A stretch of DNA of 64,000 nucleotides from Algoriphagus kandeliae (lineage in GTDB: Bacteria > Bacteroidota > Bacteroidia > Cytophagales > Cyclobacteriaceae). The notes beneath the pieces are model-generated. The model saw nothing but the letters and a program-made list of their open reading frames with translations, searched no databases and was not told where the DNA came from. The stretch is taken from NCBI RefSeq assembly GCF_004571135.1, contig NZ_SPSB01000002.1, positions 682,001 to 746,000 of the forward strand, read 5' to 3'. Shown here piece by piece: positions 43,433 to 52,434 of the stretch (positions are counted from its first letter, which is position 1; every line of letters starts with the position of its first letter). Made by a program: the position numbers and the translations under genes.

Positions 43433-44194
43433 ATGACACTGGCGGAGCGACATCGTTATATTTTGGATCAATTGGAGAAGACGGGACTGGTGACTGTCTC
43501 TGACTTGTCCAAAGCACTGAATGTGACCATGGTGACTGTGCGGAAGGATCTCAAGTTGCTTGAAAAAAAGGGCTTGCTCTATCGCTCCCATGGCAGTGCT
43601 ACCTCTGTCTCACCCTATGTATCGGATCGCTCGGTGCAGGTAAAGAAGCTGGAGCAAGTAGAGGAAAAGAGTCGAATTGCTCAAAAGGCTTTGGATTATT
43701 TGGAGCCGCATGAGGCGATTATCATCGGCTCGGGTACGACGGTCGGTGCCTTTGCGCAGGCAATACCGAGGAACTATCCACTGACGGTCTTGACGGCTGC
43801 GATGAATGTAGTCTTAGCACTAATTGATACGGCGGAGCTCGAATTGGTACAGCTTGGCGGTGTGGTAAGGAAGAGTAGTGGTTCGGCAGTGGGTCATTTT
43901 GCCGAAGAGATGTTAAAGAGTTTTGCTTGTAATAAATTATATCTCAGTGTAGATGGAATCAGTCTCGAGCATGGCTTGACTACCTCCAACATGATGGAGG
44001 CGCACTTGAATGCGGAAATGATTCGCTCGGTGCAGAAGACAATCATTCTGGCTGACAGCCACAAGTTTGGCCGAAAAGGCTTTGGGAAAATCTGTGATCT
44101 TGAGGATATCGATGTCATCATCACGGATGCGGGCATTCCTGAAATCTATAGAGAAAAGCTGGAGGGAAAAGGGATAGAGGTGGTGGTTGTTTAA
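43433..44194 (+). CDS. DeoR family transcriptional regulator (GlpR-like)
   Basis: A 253-residue sugar-phosphate-responsive repressor: N-terminal winged helix (RHRYILDQLEKTGLVTVSDL, then LNVTMVTVRKDLKLLEKKG, SHGSATS) and a DeoR C-terminal effector domain (EAIIIGSGTTVGAFAQAIP, LTTSNMMEAHLNAEM, ILADSHKFGRKGF). The start MTLAERHRYI is chosen because it fits the family N-terminus; a longer frame from 43388 would add 15 residues. It is divergent from glpD, so it probably controls the glp operon with glycerol 3-phosphate as effector (inference). Confidence 0.9.
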   Translation: MTLAERHRYILDQLEKTGLVTVSDLSKALNVTMVTVRKDLKLLEKKGLLYRSHGSATSVSPYVSDRSVQVKKLEQVEEKSRIAQKALDYLEPHEAIIIGSGTTVGAFAQAIPRNYPLTVLTAAMNVVLALIDTAELELVQLGGVVRKSSGSAVGHFAEEMLKSFACNKLYLSVDGISLEHGLTTSNMMEAHLNAEMIRSVQKTIILADSHKFGRKGFGKICDLEDIDVIITDAGIPEIYREKLEGKGIEVVVV

Positions 44195-44297
44195 AAATAA
44201 ATTAAAAAATAAATGAAATAATTTTGAAGTTTTAAAAAAAAGAATAGTTTTAAATAGATATAGATTTTAAACTGGTTTTTTCTTATTCGCAGCTATC

Positions 44298-44322
44298 GAC
44301 CAAGCTGTGATTTGGTCTTTTT
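44298..44322 (+). terminator. Possible terminator after the DeoR regulator
   Basis: GACCAA (44298-44303) and TTGGTC (44312-44317) with an 8-nt loop, followed by TTTTTAT. The stem is only 6 bp. It ends 18 nt before the small secreted protein gene. Confidence 0.5.
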
Positions 44323-44339
44323 ATATCAATTTTATAACT

Positions 44340-44564
44340 ATGAAATTTATTAAAATTTTAACTTTATTTCTAGGCTTTAGCCTATTTGGAATCTCAAATT
44401 CTTATGCGTTTTTATGGACTCCTCAGGAAAGAGATTGTACTGCAACTTTAACTTATACCATTGAAATAGCAGGGGTTGAAGTTGAATTCACAGAAACATG
44501 GGAGGGTACAAAACAAGTCTGCAAGGATGGAAATAGTTTTTGTTGGGCTTCAGATTGTGCTTAA
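44340..44564 (+). CDS. Small secreted cysteine-containing protein, unrecognised
   Basis: A 74-residue protein with a signal peptide (KILTLFLGFSLFGISNSYA, cleavage after SYA near residue 23). The mature chain of about 51 residues has four Cys and a beta-strand-rich centre (TLTYTIEIAGVEVEFTETW) and ends WASDCA. The start at MKFIK gives a clean signal. It is 3 nt before a propeller lipoprotein gene, an order that recalls the small NVEALA-type exported peptides found beside propeller genes in Bacteroidota, but the NVEALA motif itself is not seen. Function unknown. Confidence 0.65.
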   Translation: MKFIKILTLFLGFSLFGISNSYAFLWTPQERDCTATLTYTIEIAGVEVEFTETWEGTKQVCKDGNSFCWASDCA

Positions 44565-44567
44565 ATT

Positions 44568-45833
44568 ATGAACTATAAATTTGTGTTAAGTATGCTCATT
44601 TTGAGCATACTTTCCTTTATTATTGGTTGTAAGAATTCAGATCATTTAGATGAAGAAAGAGCTAATTCGAAGTTTGATTGGGTTGAATCCAGCAATATTT
44701 CGTCTGATGAATTAAAGATTTTGGATCAAGGCAATAATGTCTTCATCGATCGAAGTGGAATAGATCAGACTATTCATTTGTCTGAGTTGATTTCTGAATT
44801 TCATTACTTACAGCTTAAAAATGATCAAGGACATTTATTGGGTGATATCGATAAAATATTATTCACTGACTCCTTGATTTTTGTGATGGATCAATACATT
44901 ACTAATACTCTTCAAGTTTTTGAAAGAAGTACAGGGAATGAGGTAGCCTACCTTGAAAAGTCCGGAGAAGGTCCAAGGGAGTTTTTAGAGATTTATGATT
45001 TTGATATAGATCGAGACAAAAACCAGCTTTTACTATTCGATGGGAAACTTTCCAAAATATTGGTTTTTGATTTTAGTGGTAAATTTATAAAGGAGTTCAA
45101 AATTCCAAGAAGAGCTCAGAATTTTAGAAAGACTTCTTCTGATGAATATATTTTTTACACTGCAAACCTTCCAAATGATCATCTTGAAGGGGGTAGTAGG
45201 TGCGGATATTTTGTATTAAATTCTGATTTTGAAGTTAAATCTTGTTTCAGTATTGATGAAGAACTCGAAGAATATGGAAATTATTTTTCAAGAGATTATT
45301 TTTCTTCTGACGGTCATAACATCTATTTATTCCCGCGATTCGGGAATGATTTCTTCAGAATCAATAACCAAGAAAAGGAATTGATTCAATTGGTTTCTCT
45401 GAAGATTAAAGGTGGAATTGAAAAGCAGGATTTTGTTGGAGATGGTATTTCATTTGTTAGTGATAGGAAAACAGATAAGAAGTTCTTTTCACATGGAGGG
45501 AGTTTTATTACTAACAAAATTTATGGTTTAGAATTTCAAAGGTTTGGAGGAAACTCCTTCCATTATTTTGAAAGAATAAATTCCAAGGAGCAATTTTATG
45601 GGACTAAATTTGACTTTGATATTCCAGGAATGCCGTTTTTTTCTTTTCCTATTTCTTCCTATGAAAATGAAGCAATTTCTGTAATTAAACTCCAACCACT
45701 GAGGAATTTTGGAATTGATAATTTTAAGGAGTCTTTGAAAAAATTAAATATGTTGACTGATCAATTTGCTGAATTCTTGGATAGCATTGAAGATTTCGAT
45801 CAACCTGCAGTTATGATAATGGAATTCAGATAG
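44568..45833 (+). CDS. 6-bladed beta-propeller lipoprotein
   Basis: A 421-residue lipoprotein (SFIIGCKNS, Cys near 21). The body is a series of propeller blades with the family strings DKILFTDSLIFVMDQ, YLEKSGEGPREFLEIYDF and ILVFDFSGKFIKEFKIPR. This type is common in Bacteroidota, usually of unknown ligand. It forms a two-gene unit with the small secreted protein upstream. Visibly AT-rich compared with the glp genes. Confidence 0.75.
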   Translation: MNYKFVLSMLILSILSFIIGCKNSDHLDEERANSKFDWVESSNISSDELKILDQGNNVFIDRSGIDQTIHLSELISEFHYLQLKNDQGHLLGDIDKILFTDSLIFVMDQYITNTLQVFERSTGNEVAYLEKSGEGPREFLEIYDFDIDRDKNQLLLFDGKLSKILVFDFSGKFIKEFKIPRRAQNFRKTSSDEYIFYTANLPNDHLEGGSRCGYFVLNSDFEVKSCFSIDEELEEYGNYFSRDYFSSDGHNIYLFPRFGNDFFRINNQEKELIQLVSLKIKGGIEKQDFVGDGISFVSDRKTDKKFFSHGGSFITNKIYGLEFQRFGGNSFHYFERINSKEQFYGTKFDFDIPGMPFFSFPISSYENEAISVIKLQPLRNFGIDNFKESLKKLNMLTDQFAEFLDSIEDFDQPAVMIMEFR

Positions 45834-45867
45834 TTAAGAAAAAAAAGAGGATAGAGTTTGTGTTGGT

Positions 45868-46368
45868 TTAATACTCTTTATATAACTTTCTCACCACCAA
45901 ACTCCCGCTTTTTTCTAAGCTGACCTCGTAAATAAAGTCATATTCGATATCTTCTAAATCTTCGAATTTTTCTCCATCACCCACAAAATAATTTGCTAAT
46001 TGACTAACTGTATTGCTGTGACCTACAACTAGAATATTTCCTTCTAAGCTCCGTAGCTGCTCTACAAGCGCATCTTGATTTCTAGGATCGTAGGATTGGA
46101 TACTTAATCCAAATTGCTCAGCAGTTGGTTGGGCTGTTTGACGGGTTCTCTTATAGTCAGAGCTGAAAATGTGTTTGATTTCTTGATCCTCAAGAATCTG
46201 TGCAAGCTTTTTTGCCCGAACCTGTCCCACTTGCGCCAAATCAGGATCAGGATTATCCACGAGTTGCTTCTCGGCATGCCGCACGATGAAGACTGTTTTG
46301 GGGGAATTTTGGGAGGTGCAGGAAAAGAAAATTAAGACAAGAATGAAAAGGGTGAGTAGATTTTTCAT
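45868..46368 (-). CDS. Histidine phosphatase family lipoprotein (SixA-like)
   Basis: A 166-residue protein with lipobox FFSCTS (Cys 17). The phosphoglycerate mutase-like core has the nucleophile in FIVRHAEK (RHG-type motif with Ala), the Arg in FSSDYKRTRQTAQPTAE and the second His in VVGHSNTVSQLA. Such enzymes remove phosphate from small molecules or proteins; being outside the cytoplasm, a small-molecule substrate is more likely. Single gene. Confidence 0.85.
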   Translation of the reverse strand: MKNLLTLFILVLIFFSCTSQNSPKTVFIVRHAEKQLVDNPDPDLAQVGQVRAKKLAQILEDQEIKHIFSSDYKRTRQTAQPTAEQFGLSIQSYDPRNQDALVEQLRSLEGNILVVGHSNTVSQLANYFVGDGEKFEDLEDIEYDFIYEVSLEKSGSLVVRKLYKEY

Positions 46369-46377
46369 GGTTTTAAA

Positions 46378-46823
46378 AGATATGCTTTACAAAATAAGCC
46401 TTCGGCAAAGAAATACCTCACTTCGTTCGGTTAGAAAAGCCTTCGGCAAGATATAGCCTCGTTCCTCGTCTGAAATATGGCTTCGCCGAAATATGCTTCG
46501 CGAAATATAATGGAAATAGGCCTTCGGCGAAATATGTTCGGCTGCGCCTTACGAAATATACCTCATTTTGTTCGTGCCTGCCTGCCGTGGCAGGACATAT
46601 ACTTCGCTACGCTTTGTAAGATACAGCCTCGTTCCTTACCTGAGATATGGCTTTGAAGAAATACGCTTCGCGAAATAATCATTGAGGAATCGTCACTGCG
46701 ACGACGAAGGAGGAAGCCCGCCTCCCGTAGGGCAGGCAGTCTCAAATGCATGAAATACAACTTCGTAGAAATATTTCGCCCGACAAAGAAGGGCTTATTT
46801 CAATTGTATTTCTACCGTATTTC
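46378..46823. repeat. Mosaic of dispersed repeats built on GAAATAT/GAAATAC heptamers
   Basis: The 489-bp gap between the histidine phosphatase and pseudouridine synthase genes has no gene. It is made of about 15 short units that begin GAAATAY, AGATAT or GATAYA and continue with CTTCG-rich palindromes (for example GGCTTCGCC, GGCCTTCGGC). Two other palindromic motifs are embedded: CCTGCCTGCCGTGGCAGG near 46577 and GCCCGCCTCCCGTAGGGC near 46718. A fragment resembling the widespread CGTCACTGCGACGACGAAGG type repeat lies near 46690. The right end has GTATTTC at 46806 and 46817, inverted to the left units. Confidence 0.8.
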
Positions 46824-46857
46824 AATTTCCTTCTTTCCTACTTGTCGGGAGATTTAA

Positions 46858-47592
46858 TTACCCTGAGAAGGAATTATCAATATGCTGATCCTTGGCCTTT
46901 ACGGCTTCAAATTCATAAAACTGCTCCCAAAACTCAGTTTCAGGAAGGGCAGCTCGTAGATATAGTTTTTCCTTTTTGATCGGGTGAACAAACACCAAAT
47001 GAAATGCATGGAGATTGATGCTCGCATCCGGGTTAGGCTTGGGGAAACCATACTTCAAATCTCCCCGAATCGGACAACCCATAGAAGCCAATTGTACACG
47101 AATCTGATGAGGGCGACCGGAAACAGGACGGACTTCGAGTAGCCAATGATCATTAAGTTTGCCAAGCGTTTTGTAGTTGAGTTCGGCTTTTTGCGAACCA
47201 GGAACTTCCCGCTCATGGGCAGTCACAATATTTTTTTTCTCATCCTTGGTCAGCCAATGGGTTAGTTTGCCTGCTTCTTCCCTTGGACGTTTTTTCACTA
47301 CAGCCCAATAAACTTTGTGAATATCCCGCTTTCGGAAGAGCTCCATCATACGTTCCAAACCCTTGCTGGTACGTGCAAAAACCACCAATCCGCTCACAGG
47401 TCTATCCAATCGGTGCACAGGATGCAAAAAGACTGCTCCTGGCTTGTTGTATTTTTCGGCAATGTACTCCTTGCAGTAATCGGTGAGTGTCTTGTCTCCG
47501 GTTTTGTCACCTTGAACGAGAATTCCCGCAGCCTTATTGACTACAAGTAAGTGATTGTCTTCGTAAACGACGTTGAATGGCTTCTTTTTCAT
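46858..47592 (-). CDS. RluA family pseudouridine synthase
   Basis: A 244-residue enzyme that isomerises uridines in rRNA or tRNA. The catalytic Asp is in HRLDRPVSGLVVFART; VVNKAAGILVQGD is the N-terminal motif, and RPVSGRPHQIRVQLASMGCP and INLHAFHLVFVHP are family motifs. No S4 domain precedes the catalytic domain. The start at MKKKPFNVVYEDNH is preferred over an ATG seven codons upstream. The target uridine cannot be told. Confidence 0.9.
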   Translation of the reverse strand: MKKKPFNVVYEDNHLLVVNKAAGILVQGDKTGDKTLTDYCKEYIAEKYNKPGAVFLHPVHRLDRPVSGLVVFARTSKGLERMMELFRKRDIHKVYWAVVKKRPREEAGKLTHWLTKDEKKNIVTAHEREVPGSQKAELNYKTLGKLNDHWLLEVRPVSGRPHQIRVQLASMGCPIRGDLKYGFPKPNPDASINLHAFHLVFVHPIKKEKLYLRAALPETEFWEQFYEFEAVKAKDQHIDNSFSG

Positions 47593-47697
47593 AGATGCCA
47601 CAAAGGTAGGCAATTTGTCATTAGTTAGGGCTAGCCTAGCTTTTCTCTTGCCTTTTTAGTTTAATCAGCTTATACTAGCGTTTTAATAGATTGAATT

Positions 47698-48885
47698 ATG
47701 AAGTTATCCCAATTTGCTTTAGTCTTTTTGATTATTTTTTCTTGCACTCCTTTTGAAAAAGAGGCGAATAAGAATGAAGCTGATTCCAAAACCATTTCTT
47801 TAATAGCTGAAGATTCTACGGTCGTCAGAGATGTTCTTGCATCTACTTTTATATTTCAGGATGGAGATCAGGAACATTTGATTTTCCGTGATGCTCCGGC
47901 GTCGACCATCTATATTTTTGATCGAAAGAGTGGAGACCTAGTATATAAATGGACCAAAACAGGGGATGTGCCGGGAGCCTTTTCCATGGCAGTAAGTAAT
48001 TTGAATATTTCGGAATCCGGCGAAATAGTAATGGTTGATCCCAATAGTGGCTTACTGGTTTTTGGTAAAGATGGGCAATTAATCAAAAGAGCAAATCCAG
48101 TAGCGAATCAGTGGAGTTTTGGTGGCGCATTTAATCTTTTTAGAGTCAATGAACTGGTGACAATAAAGGGTGAAAGATATTTACTCTATTCCTTGGACAA
48201 GCTGGAGGCGGAACAAGAATATACAGCCGAGTATCTAAAAAACCGGAAAAATCTAGTTTTGACTAACTTGGAAACGGGTGAACATCGTTTGATTTTGCCT
48301 TTTCCTGAGGGTTCAAAGTTTTTGAATGGAAAGGTTTATCCTTTTGAGGATTTCAGACCTCGATTTCTCGTTGATGAAATTGAGAATAAGCTTATTGTGA
48401 TTTTTCAAAATGAGCCCATTCTATACACCTATTCCTGGAATGAAGGAGCTCCTGAATTGCTTTCCAGTATTAGGATTGATTTGCCGGGGTTTGAGGAAAA
48501 TGAGGGTTGGGAGCCTGGATCAATTCAAATGGCCCAAATTACCGATCAGGAGAATGAACCCTTCCCAGCTCGAATTCAGGGTTTGGAAGCCGTTGAGAAT
48601 GGTTTCTTGCTTAGCTATAGTACGAAACCAACAGACTTAGATAACTATAATCGCTACAAAAGCAAGGAACGAACAAAGGAAGGCTTAAACCAAATCTTCG
48701 AGGAAACTCGTCGGAAAACCGTTTTTGTAGATTTAGATGGGAAAGTTTTTCCAGTTGATTTTCCAGATATGCATTACGAAAGTTTCCAAATCATTGATGG
48801 AAAAATTCACTGGATGAAAAAGCCTATCCCCGGGGAAGAGGCAGAAGAGTTTACCGTCTATTGGGGAGAGCTTCGGGCCGATTGA
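47698..48885 (+). CDS. DUF4221-like beta-propeller lipoprotein
   Basis: A 395-residue lipoprotein (LIIFSCTPF, Cys near 16) with propeller-like repeats (APASTIYIFDRKSGDLVYKW, EIVMVDPNSGLLVFGKDGQ). It matches the general pattern of DUF4221 proteins, common in Cyclobacteriaceae and without known function. The family call is from memory of the pattern, so it is tentative. Apparently monocistronic; it ends 1 nt from the convergent ypdA-like gene. Confidence 0.65.
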   Translation: MKLSQFALVFLIIFSCTPFEKEANKNEADSKTISLIAEDSTVVRDVLASTFIFQDGDQEHLIFRDAPASTIYIFDRKSGDLVYKWTKTGDVPGAFSMAVSNLNISESGEIVMVDPNSGLLVFGKDGQLIKRANPVANQWSFGGAFNLFRVNELVTIKGERYLLYSLDKLEAEQEYTAEYLKNRKNLVLTNLETGEHRLILPFPEGSKFLNGKVYPFEDFRPRFLVDEIENKLIVIFQNEPILYTYSWNEGAPELLSSIRIDLPGFEENEGWEPGSIQMAQITDQENEPFPARIQGLEAVENGFLLSYSTKPTDLDNYNRYKSKERTKEGLNQIFEETRRKTVFVDLDGKVFPVDFPDMHYESFQIIDGKIHWMKKPIPGEEAEEFTVYWGELRAD

Positions 48886-48886
48886 T

Positions 48887-49858
48887 TTAATCCAGCTTTT
48901 TCGCAATATCTTTCATAATCGATTCGGCGTGCACGATAGAGTTTTCGATAAAAAACTCCCGGGTATTTAATCCTCCGCAGACGACTCCGGCGAGATATAC
49001 TCCCGGTACATTGGATTCCTGATTGGCTTGATCGTAGCAGGGTTGGCGCTTTTCATCGAGGGATAATTCCACTCCTAATTGATCCAAAAGAGCAAAATTG
49101 GGTTTGTATCCTGTCATTGCTAACACAAAGTCATTTTCAATGGTGACTTCACCATCAGGGGTGGAGATCACTACTTCATGCTCTCGAATCTCCTTGACTT
49201 TGGATCGGGTGAATGCTTTGATGGAGCCTTCTTTGATTCGGTTCATGATATCGGGCCGAACCCAATATTTCACATTTTCATCCACTTCATCGCCGAGTAA
49301 TACCATGCTGACTTCGGCTCCTTTTCTCCAGCATTCCAAAGCTGCATCCACCGCAGAATTGGCTCCGCCTACAACTAGTACTTTTTGAGCTACGAATGGC
49401 CAAGGTTCTTTGTAATAGTGCATGACTTTGGGAAGTTCTTCACCGGGTACATTCATCAAGTTCGGTAAATCGTAGAAGCCGGTTGCCAATACGATTTTGC
49501 GTGTGTGATAAACTGCCTTTGAAGTAGTGATTTTAAAAAATCCATCTTCCTTCTCTAAGGTTTGTACAGCCTCATATAGGTTGACTTTGAGCTTGAAGTG
49601 AAAATAAATCCGTCTGTAATACTCCAAGGCCTCCGTTCGGGTAGGCTTATTACCAATGGACATAAATGGGATTCCAGCCATCTCCAGTCGATCCGATGTG
49701 GAGAAAAAAGTCATGTTGACGGGATAATTGTAGATGGAATTGGTCAGGGCTCCCTTTTCGAGAATCAGGTAGTCTAGGCCATTTTTCTGTGCTTCGACTC
49801 CACAAGCCAAGCCAATTGGTCCTCCTCCTACAATGATAACGTCAAATAGGTGATTCAT
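48887..49858 (-). CDS. ypdA: YpdA-family bacillithiol disulfide reductase-like flavoprotein
   Basis: A 323-residue FAD/NADPH oxidoreductase: FAD motif DVIIVGGGPIGLACGVEA, the YpdA-specific YNYPVNMTFFSTSDRLEM segment, NADPH motif VLVVGGANSAVDAALEC, and DFVLAMTGYKPNFALL near the C-terminus. Unlike thioredoxin reductase it has no CxxC redox pair, as expected for YpdA. In Firmicutes it reduces bacillithiol disulfide; the same role here depends on bacillithiol being made (inference). It is 17 nt downstream of the NRDE gene and may be cotranscribed with it. Confidence 0.88.
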   Translation of the reverse strand: MNHLFDVIIVGGGPIGLACGVEAQKNGLDYLILEKGALTNSIYNYPVNMTFFSTSDRLEMAGIPFMSIGNKPTRTEALEYYRRIYFHFKLKVNLYEAVQTLEKEDGFFKITTSKAVYHTRKIVLATGFYDLPNLMNVPGEELPKVMHYYKEPWPFVAQKVLVVGGANSAVDAALECWRKGAEVSMVLLGDEVDENVKYWVRPDIMNRIKEGSIKAFTRSKVKEIREHEVVISTPDGEVTIENDFVLAMTGYKPNFALLDQLGVELSLDEKRQPCYDQANQESNVPGVYLAGVVCGGLNTREFFIENSIVHAESIMKDIAKKLD

Positions 49859-49875
49859 AAAAGTTTGATGTTTAA

Positions 49876-50631
49876 TTAGGTTTGAAGAAGCGCTTTTGTA
49901 TCTGTAAAATTAGCATAATCCCATTGAAAGCGACGTTCTTGGATTTCAATCTGTCCTTTTTGGTTTTGAATGACTGCGCTAGAAGAAACGGTTCCGTAAT
50001 TTCCTTCCGTTCGAATTAATTGAGCCGAAAGTGCTCTTTCTAGGCTTTGCGGTGCTCCCGTATCCGGGAGTTTTTCGATAGGGTAGGTTTCCGTTGATTT
50101 GAGGATTTGGAGCAAATTGCCATGTTCGATTTTTTCATTTATCGCTTCCTCTAACTGTCTTTTTGCTAATTCTACTTTTGGCCAAGGGTCATTGATTAAA
50201 CCATTGCTGAGTCCATGGATTCCCGGTTCTATTTCCTTGATTTCTTTACCATAGTTACTCAAGTAAAAAAGCGAATTCCCATCTGAAACCAATAGATTAA
50301 ACCCTTCGTAGCGGTCTTGATCTTTTTGGATTTCTCTAAGGTAATCTTCGGGAGAAATGCTGTTTTCTAGAAAGTCCTGAACTAGTTTTCCGCGGCTGAT
50401 TTGACCCTGACCCATGTTTCGGAAATCCCGATAATTCGTCAAAAGAGACCATCTACCATTCGGATGAAAACCCATCCAAGTTCCGCCACTTCGTAGATCT
50501 TTTCCCGCTAAAATTCCACTTTCCCATTGATGAAGGGGAGCAGTTGGCCGATCGAAAAACTCATCTCGATTAGCAGAAATGATTAGAGGGAAATTAGAAT
50601 GTTGTTTCCAGGAAAAAGCTACGAGGCACAT
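49876..50631 (-). CDS. NRDE/TANGO2 family protein
   Basis: A 251-residue protein starting with the family signature MCLVAFSW and containing the name-giving NRDE motif (SANRDEFFDRP), LAGKDLRSGGTWMGF and the conserved LTNYRD. The N-terminal Cys after Met may act as nucleophile after Met removal, as in Ntn hydrolase-like proteins. The start at MCLVAF is certain from the family; 16 further upstream codons are open. The role is poorly known (heme handling and lipid homeostasis have been proposed for TANGO2). Confidence 0.85.
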   Translation of the reverse strand: MCLVAFSWKQHSNFPLIISANRDEFFDRPTAPLHQWESGILAGKDLRSGGTWMGFHPNGRWSLLTNYRDFRNMGQGQISRGKLVQDFLENSISPEDYLREIQKDQDRYEGFNLLVSDGNSLFYLSNYGKEIKEIEPGIHGLSNGLINDPWPKVELAKRQLEEAINEKIEHGNLLQILKSTETYPIEKLPDTGAPQSLERALSAQLIRTEGNYGTVSSSAVIQNQKGQIEIQERRFQWDYANFTDTKALLQT

Positions 50632-50684
50632 GATTTTTAAATCTAATGCTTCAACCAGCATGAGCTGTAGCAGGTTCAAAAAAA

Positions 50685-50710
50685 AGACCGCTTTTATGGA
50701 AAAGCGGTCT
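50685..50710 (-). terminator. Rho-independent terminator of the subtilase gene
   Basis: Perfect 11-bp inverted repeat (arm AGACCGCTTTT, 4-nt loop) followed on the minus strand by a run of eight T, 22 nt past the stop of the S8 peptidase gene. Confidence 0.9.
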
Positions 50711-50732
50711 AAAAAAAATGGGAAAAGGAAAA

Positions 50733-52268
50733 TTAGAATGTCACTGTGACTTCGTTGGAGCAGGTAGAGGTTCCTCCTTCACAAATTTTATAAGTCATGC
50801 TGCCTCCGCCCTTATTTGATGTTTGATCAGTAAAACTTGAACCAGAAACATTTGAAGCAATGATGCTTCCGTCACGATAGATATCCACTGAGCCGGTATT
50901 GCCCGACCAGGTAAGCTCTGCTCCCCATCTGCCCTTTACTTTGAATCCTTGGGCCGAAAGATTAATGCCAGTAGGATCACTAGGGTCTCCTCCACCATCT
51001 CCAGGATCTCCTCCTCCACCGTTATCAGGTGTACCTAAGGTATAAACCAAGTTATTATTAACACTTAAAGAATTTGAAACAACTGATTTTGCTGCGGTTG
51101 CTGATAAGTAATCATAGACTTCTTGTGCAGAAGCGCTAGGATTAGATTCTAAATATAAGGCTGCAGCACCTGCTACGTGGGGAGATGCCATCGAGGTTCC
51201 GCTTAGCCTTGCTGTTGCAGTGCTACTAGTATACCATGCGGCAGTTATAGAAGAGCCTGGCGCAAAAATATCAACACAATCTCCGTAATTAGAGAAAGAA
51301 GATCGACTATCACTGCTTGTCGTTGCTCCAACCGTGTAGGCATTTGGAGCGCTTGCTGGGGAAGAGTTGCAGGCATTAGTATTATCATTTCCAGCTGCTA
51401 CAACTGTAGGAATACCAGCATTATACATTCTATTGACAGCATTATTAATAGTACTACTTGCTCCACCTCCCAGAGACATATTTGCTACAGAAGGTCCTGA
51501 AGCATTAGCTGCTACCCAATCCATACCAGCTATAACACCACTCCATGTACCACTGCCGTTACATCCCAAAACTCGAACAGCAACCAAGGATACATTTTTG
51601 GCTACTCCATGAAGAGTGCCTCCTACAGTTCCCGCGACATGGGTGCCATGGCCATTACAATCTTCAGAATTTCCGCCAAAGGCATCAAATCCCTGCAAAG
51701 CTCTTCCTCCAAATTCAGCATGGTCTGTACGAATTCCTGTATCAATGATATAGGCTGTAACACCTTGTCCAGTCGAATTATAAGTATAAGTACCATCCAG
51801 CGGAAGGGAAGCCTGATCAATCCGGTCGATTCCCCAAGTAGCATTAGATTGCGTAGTGGTGGTATATACATAGCCGTCTGGCTCTACATAACTCACTGAA
51901 GGGTCATTCTCCAGGTCTGAAAGTTGGGTCGGAGTTAATTCTGCCGAAAAGCCTGGAAGAAGATTTCCATACACGCGTTCGATTTTTTCCTCTTGGATAT
52001 TGTGTCGAGCAGCGATGGTATTGGCAACTACGCGCATGCCAGCCTGAACAGATTCATAATCATCAGTTCTTCTGAATCGGACCGTTTGATCATTGAGGAC
52101 CACAATGTATTTTCCGGGAATAAATTCCGGCTCACCTGTTTGTGCAACTTCGTCTAGGGCAGTAAGTTGAACTTCCTGTTCTATTTCAGAGCAGGCACCT
52201 ATGATCAAAATCAAACCCAAAAGGAATCCACCACTGGGTTTTAGATATGATTTGATTGATGAAAACAT
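50733..52268 (-). CDS. S8 family serine peptidase (subtilase), lipoprotein-like, with I9 prodomain
   Basis: A 511-residue exported protease. The signal has a lipobox (LIIGACS, Cys near 26). Residues 48-130 are an inhibitor I9 prodomain (GKYIVVLND to SVSYVEPDG). The catalytic triad is complete: Asp176 (YIIDTGIR), His207 (GHGTHVAGT), Ser359 (SGTSMASPHVAG), with the oxyanion Asn in VVAAGND. After a Gly/Asp/Pro-rich linker (about 417-430) a fibronectin III-like domain ends the chain; no type IX sorting domain is visible. If the lipobox is used it is anchored to a membrane. Confidence 0.93.
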   Translation of the reverse strand: MFSSIKSYLKPSGGFLLGLILIIGACSEIEQEVQLTALDEVAQTGEPEFIPGKYIVVLNDQTVRFRRTDDYESVQAGMRVVANTIAARHNIQEEKIERVYGNLLPGFSAELTPTQLSDLENDPSVSYVEPDGYVYTTTTQSNATWGIDRIDQASLPLDGTYTYNSTGQGVTAYIIDTGIRTDHAEFGGRALQGFDAFGGNSEDCNGHGTHVAGTVGGTLHGVAKNVSLVAVRVLGCNGSGTWSGVIAGMDWVAANASGPSVANMSLGGGASSTINNAVNRMYNAGIPTVVAAGNDNTNACNSSPASAPNAYTVGATTSSDSRSSFSNYGDCVDIFAPGSSITAAWYTSSTATARLSGTSMASPHVAGAAALYLESNPSASAQEVYDYLSATAAKSVVSNSLSVNNNLVYTLGTPDNGGGGDPGDGGGDPSDPTGINLSAQGFKVKGRWGAELTWSGNTGSVDIYRDGSIIASNVSGSSFTDQTSNKGGGSMTYKICEGGTSTCSNEVTVTF

Positions 52269-52434
52269 AGCTTGATTTATTGATGGTTATGGGACTAAAT
52301 AGCAAAAAATATTTTGAAAATAACAATCACTAAAACATAAAATTTTGTTTAAGACCTATATATCAAAATCAAACAGAATTTTATCCCGAAAAAATAGTAT
52401 TTTGTGTTTTGAAACTTGTATTTGAAATAAATAA

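Noticed and set aside
46378..46823. Possible CRISPR array
   Set aside because: Units vary in length and sequence, there are no constant repeats with equal-sized unique spacers, and no cas gene is near.
50640..50680. Possible riboswitch or structured leader before the NRDE gene
   Set aside because: The sequence between the subtilase terminator and the start codon is too short and matches no riboswitch consensus I know.
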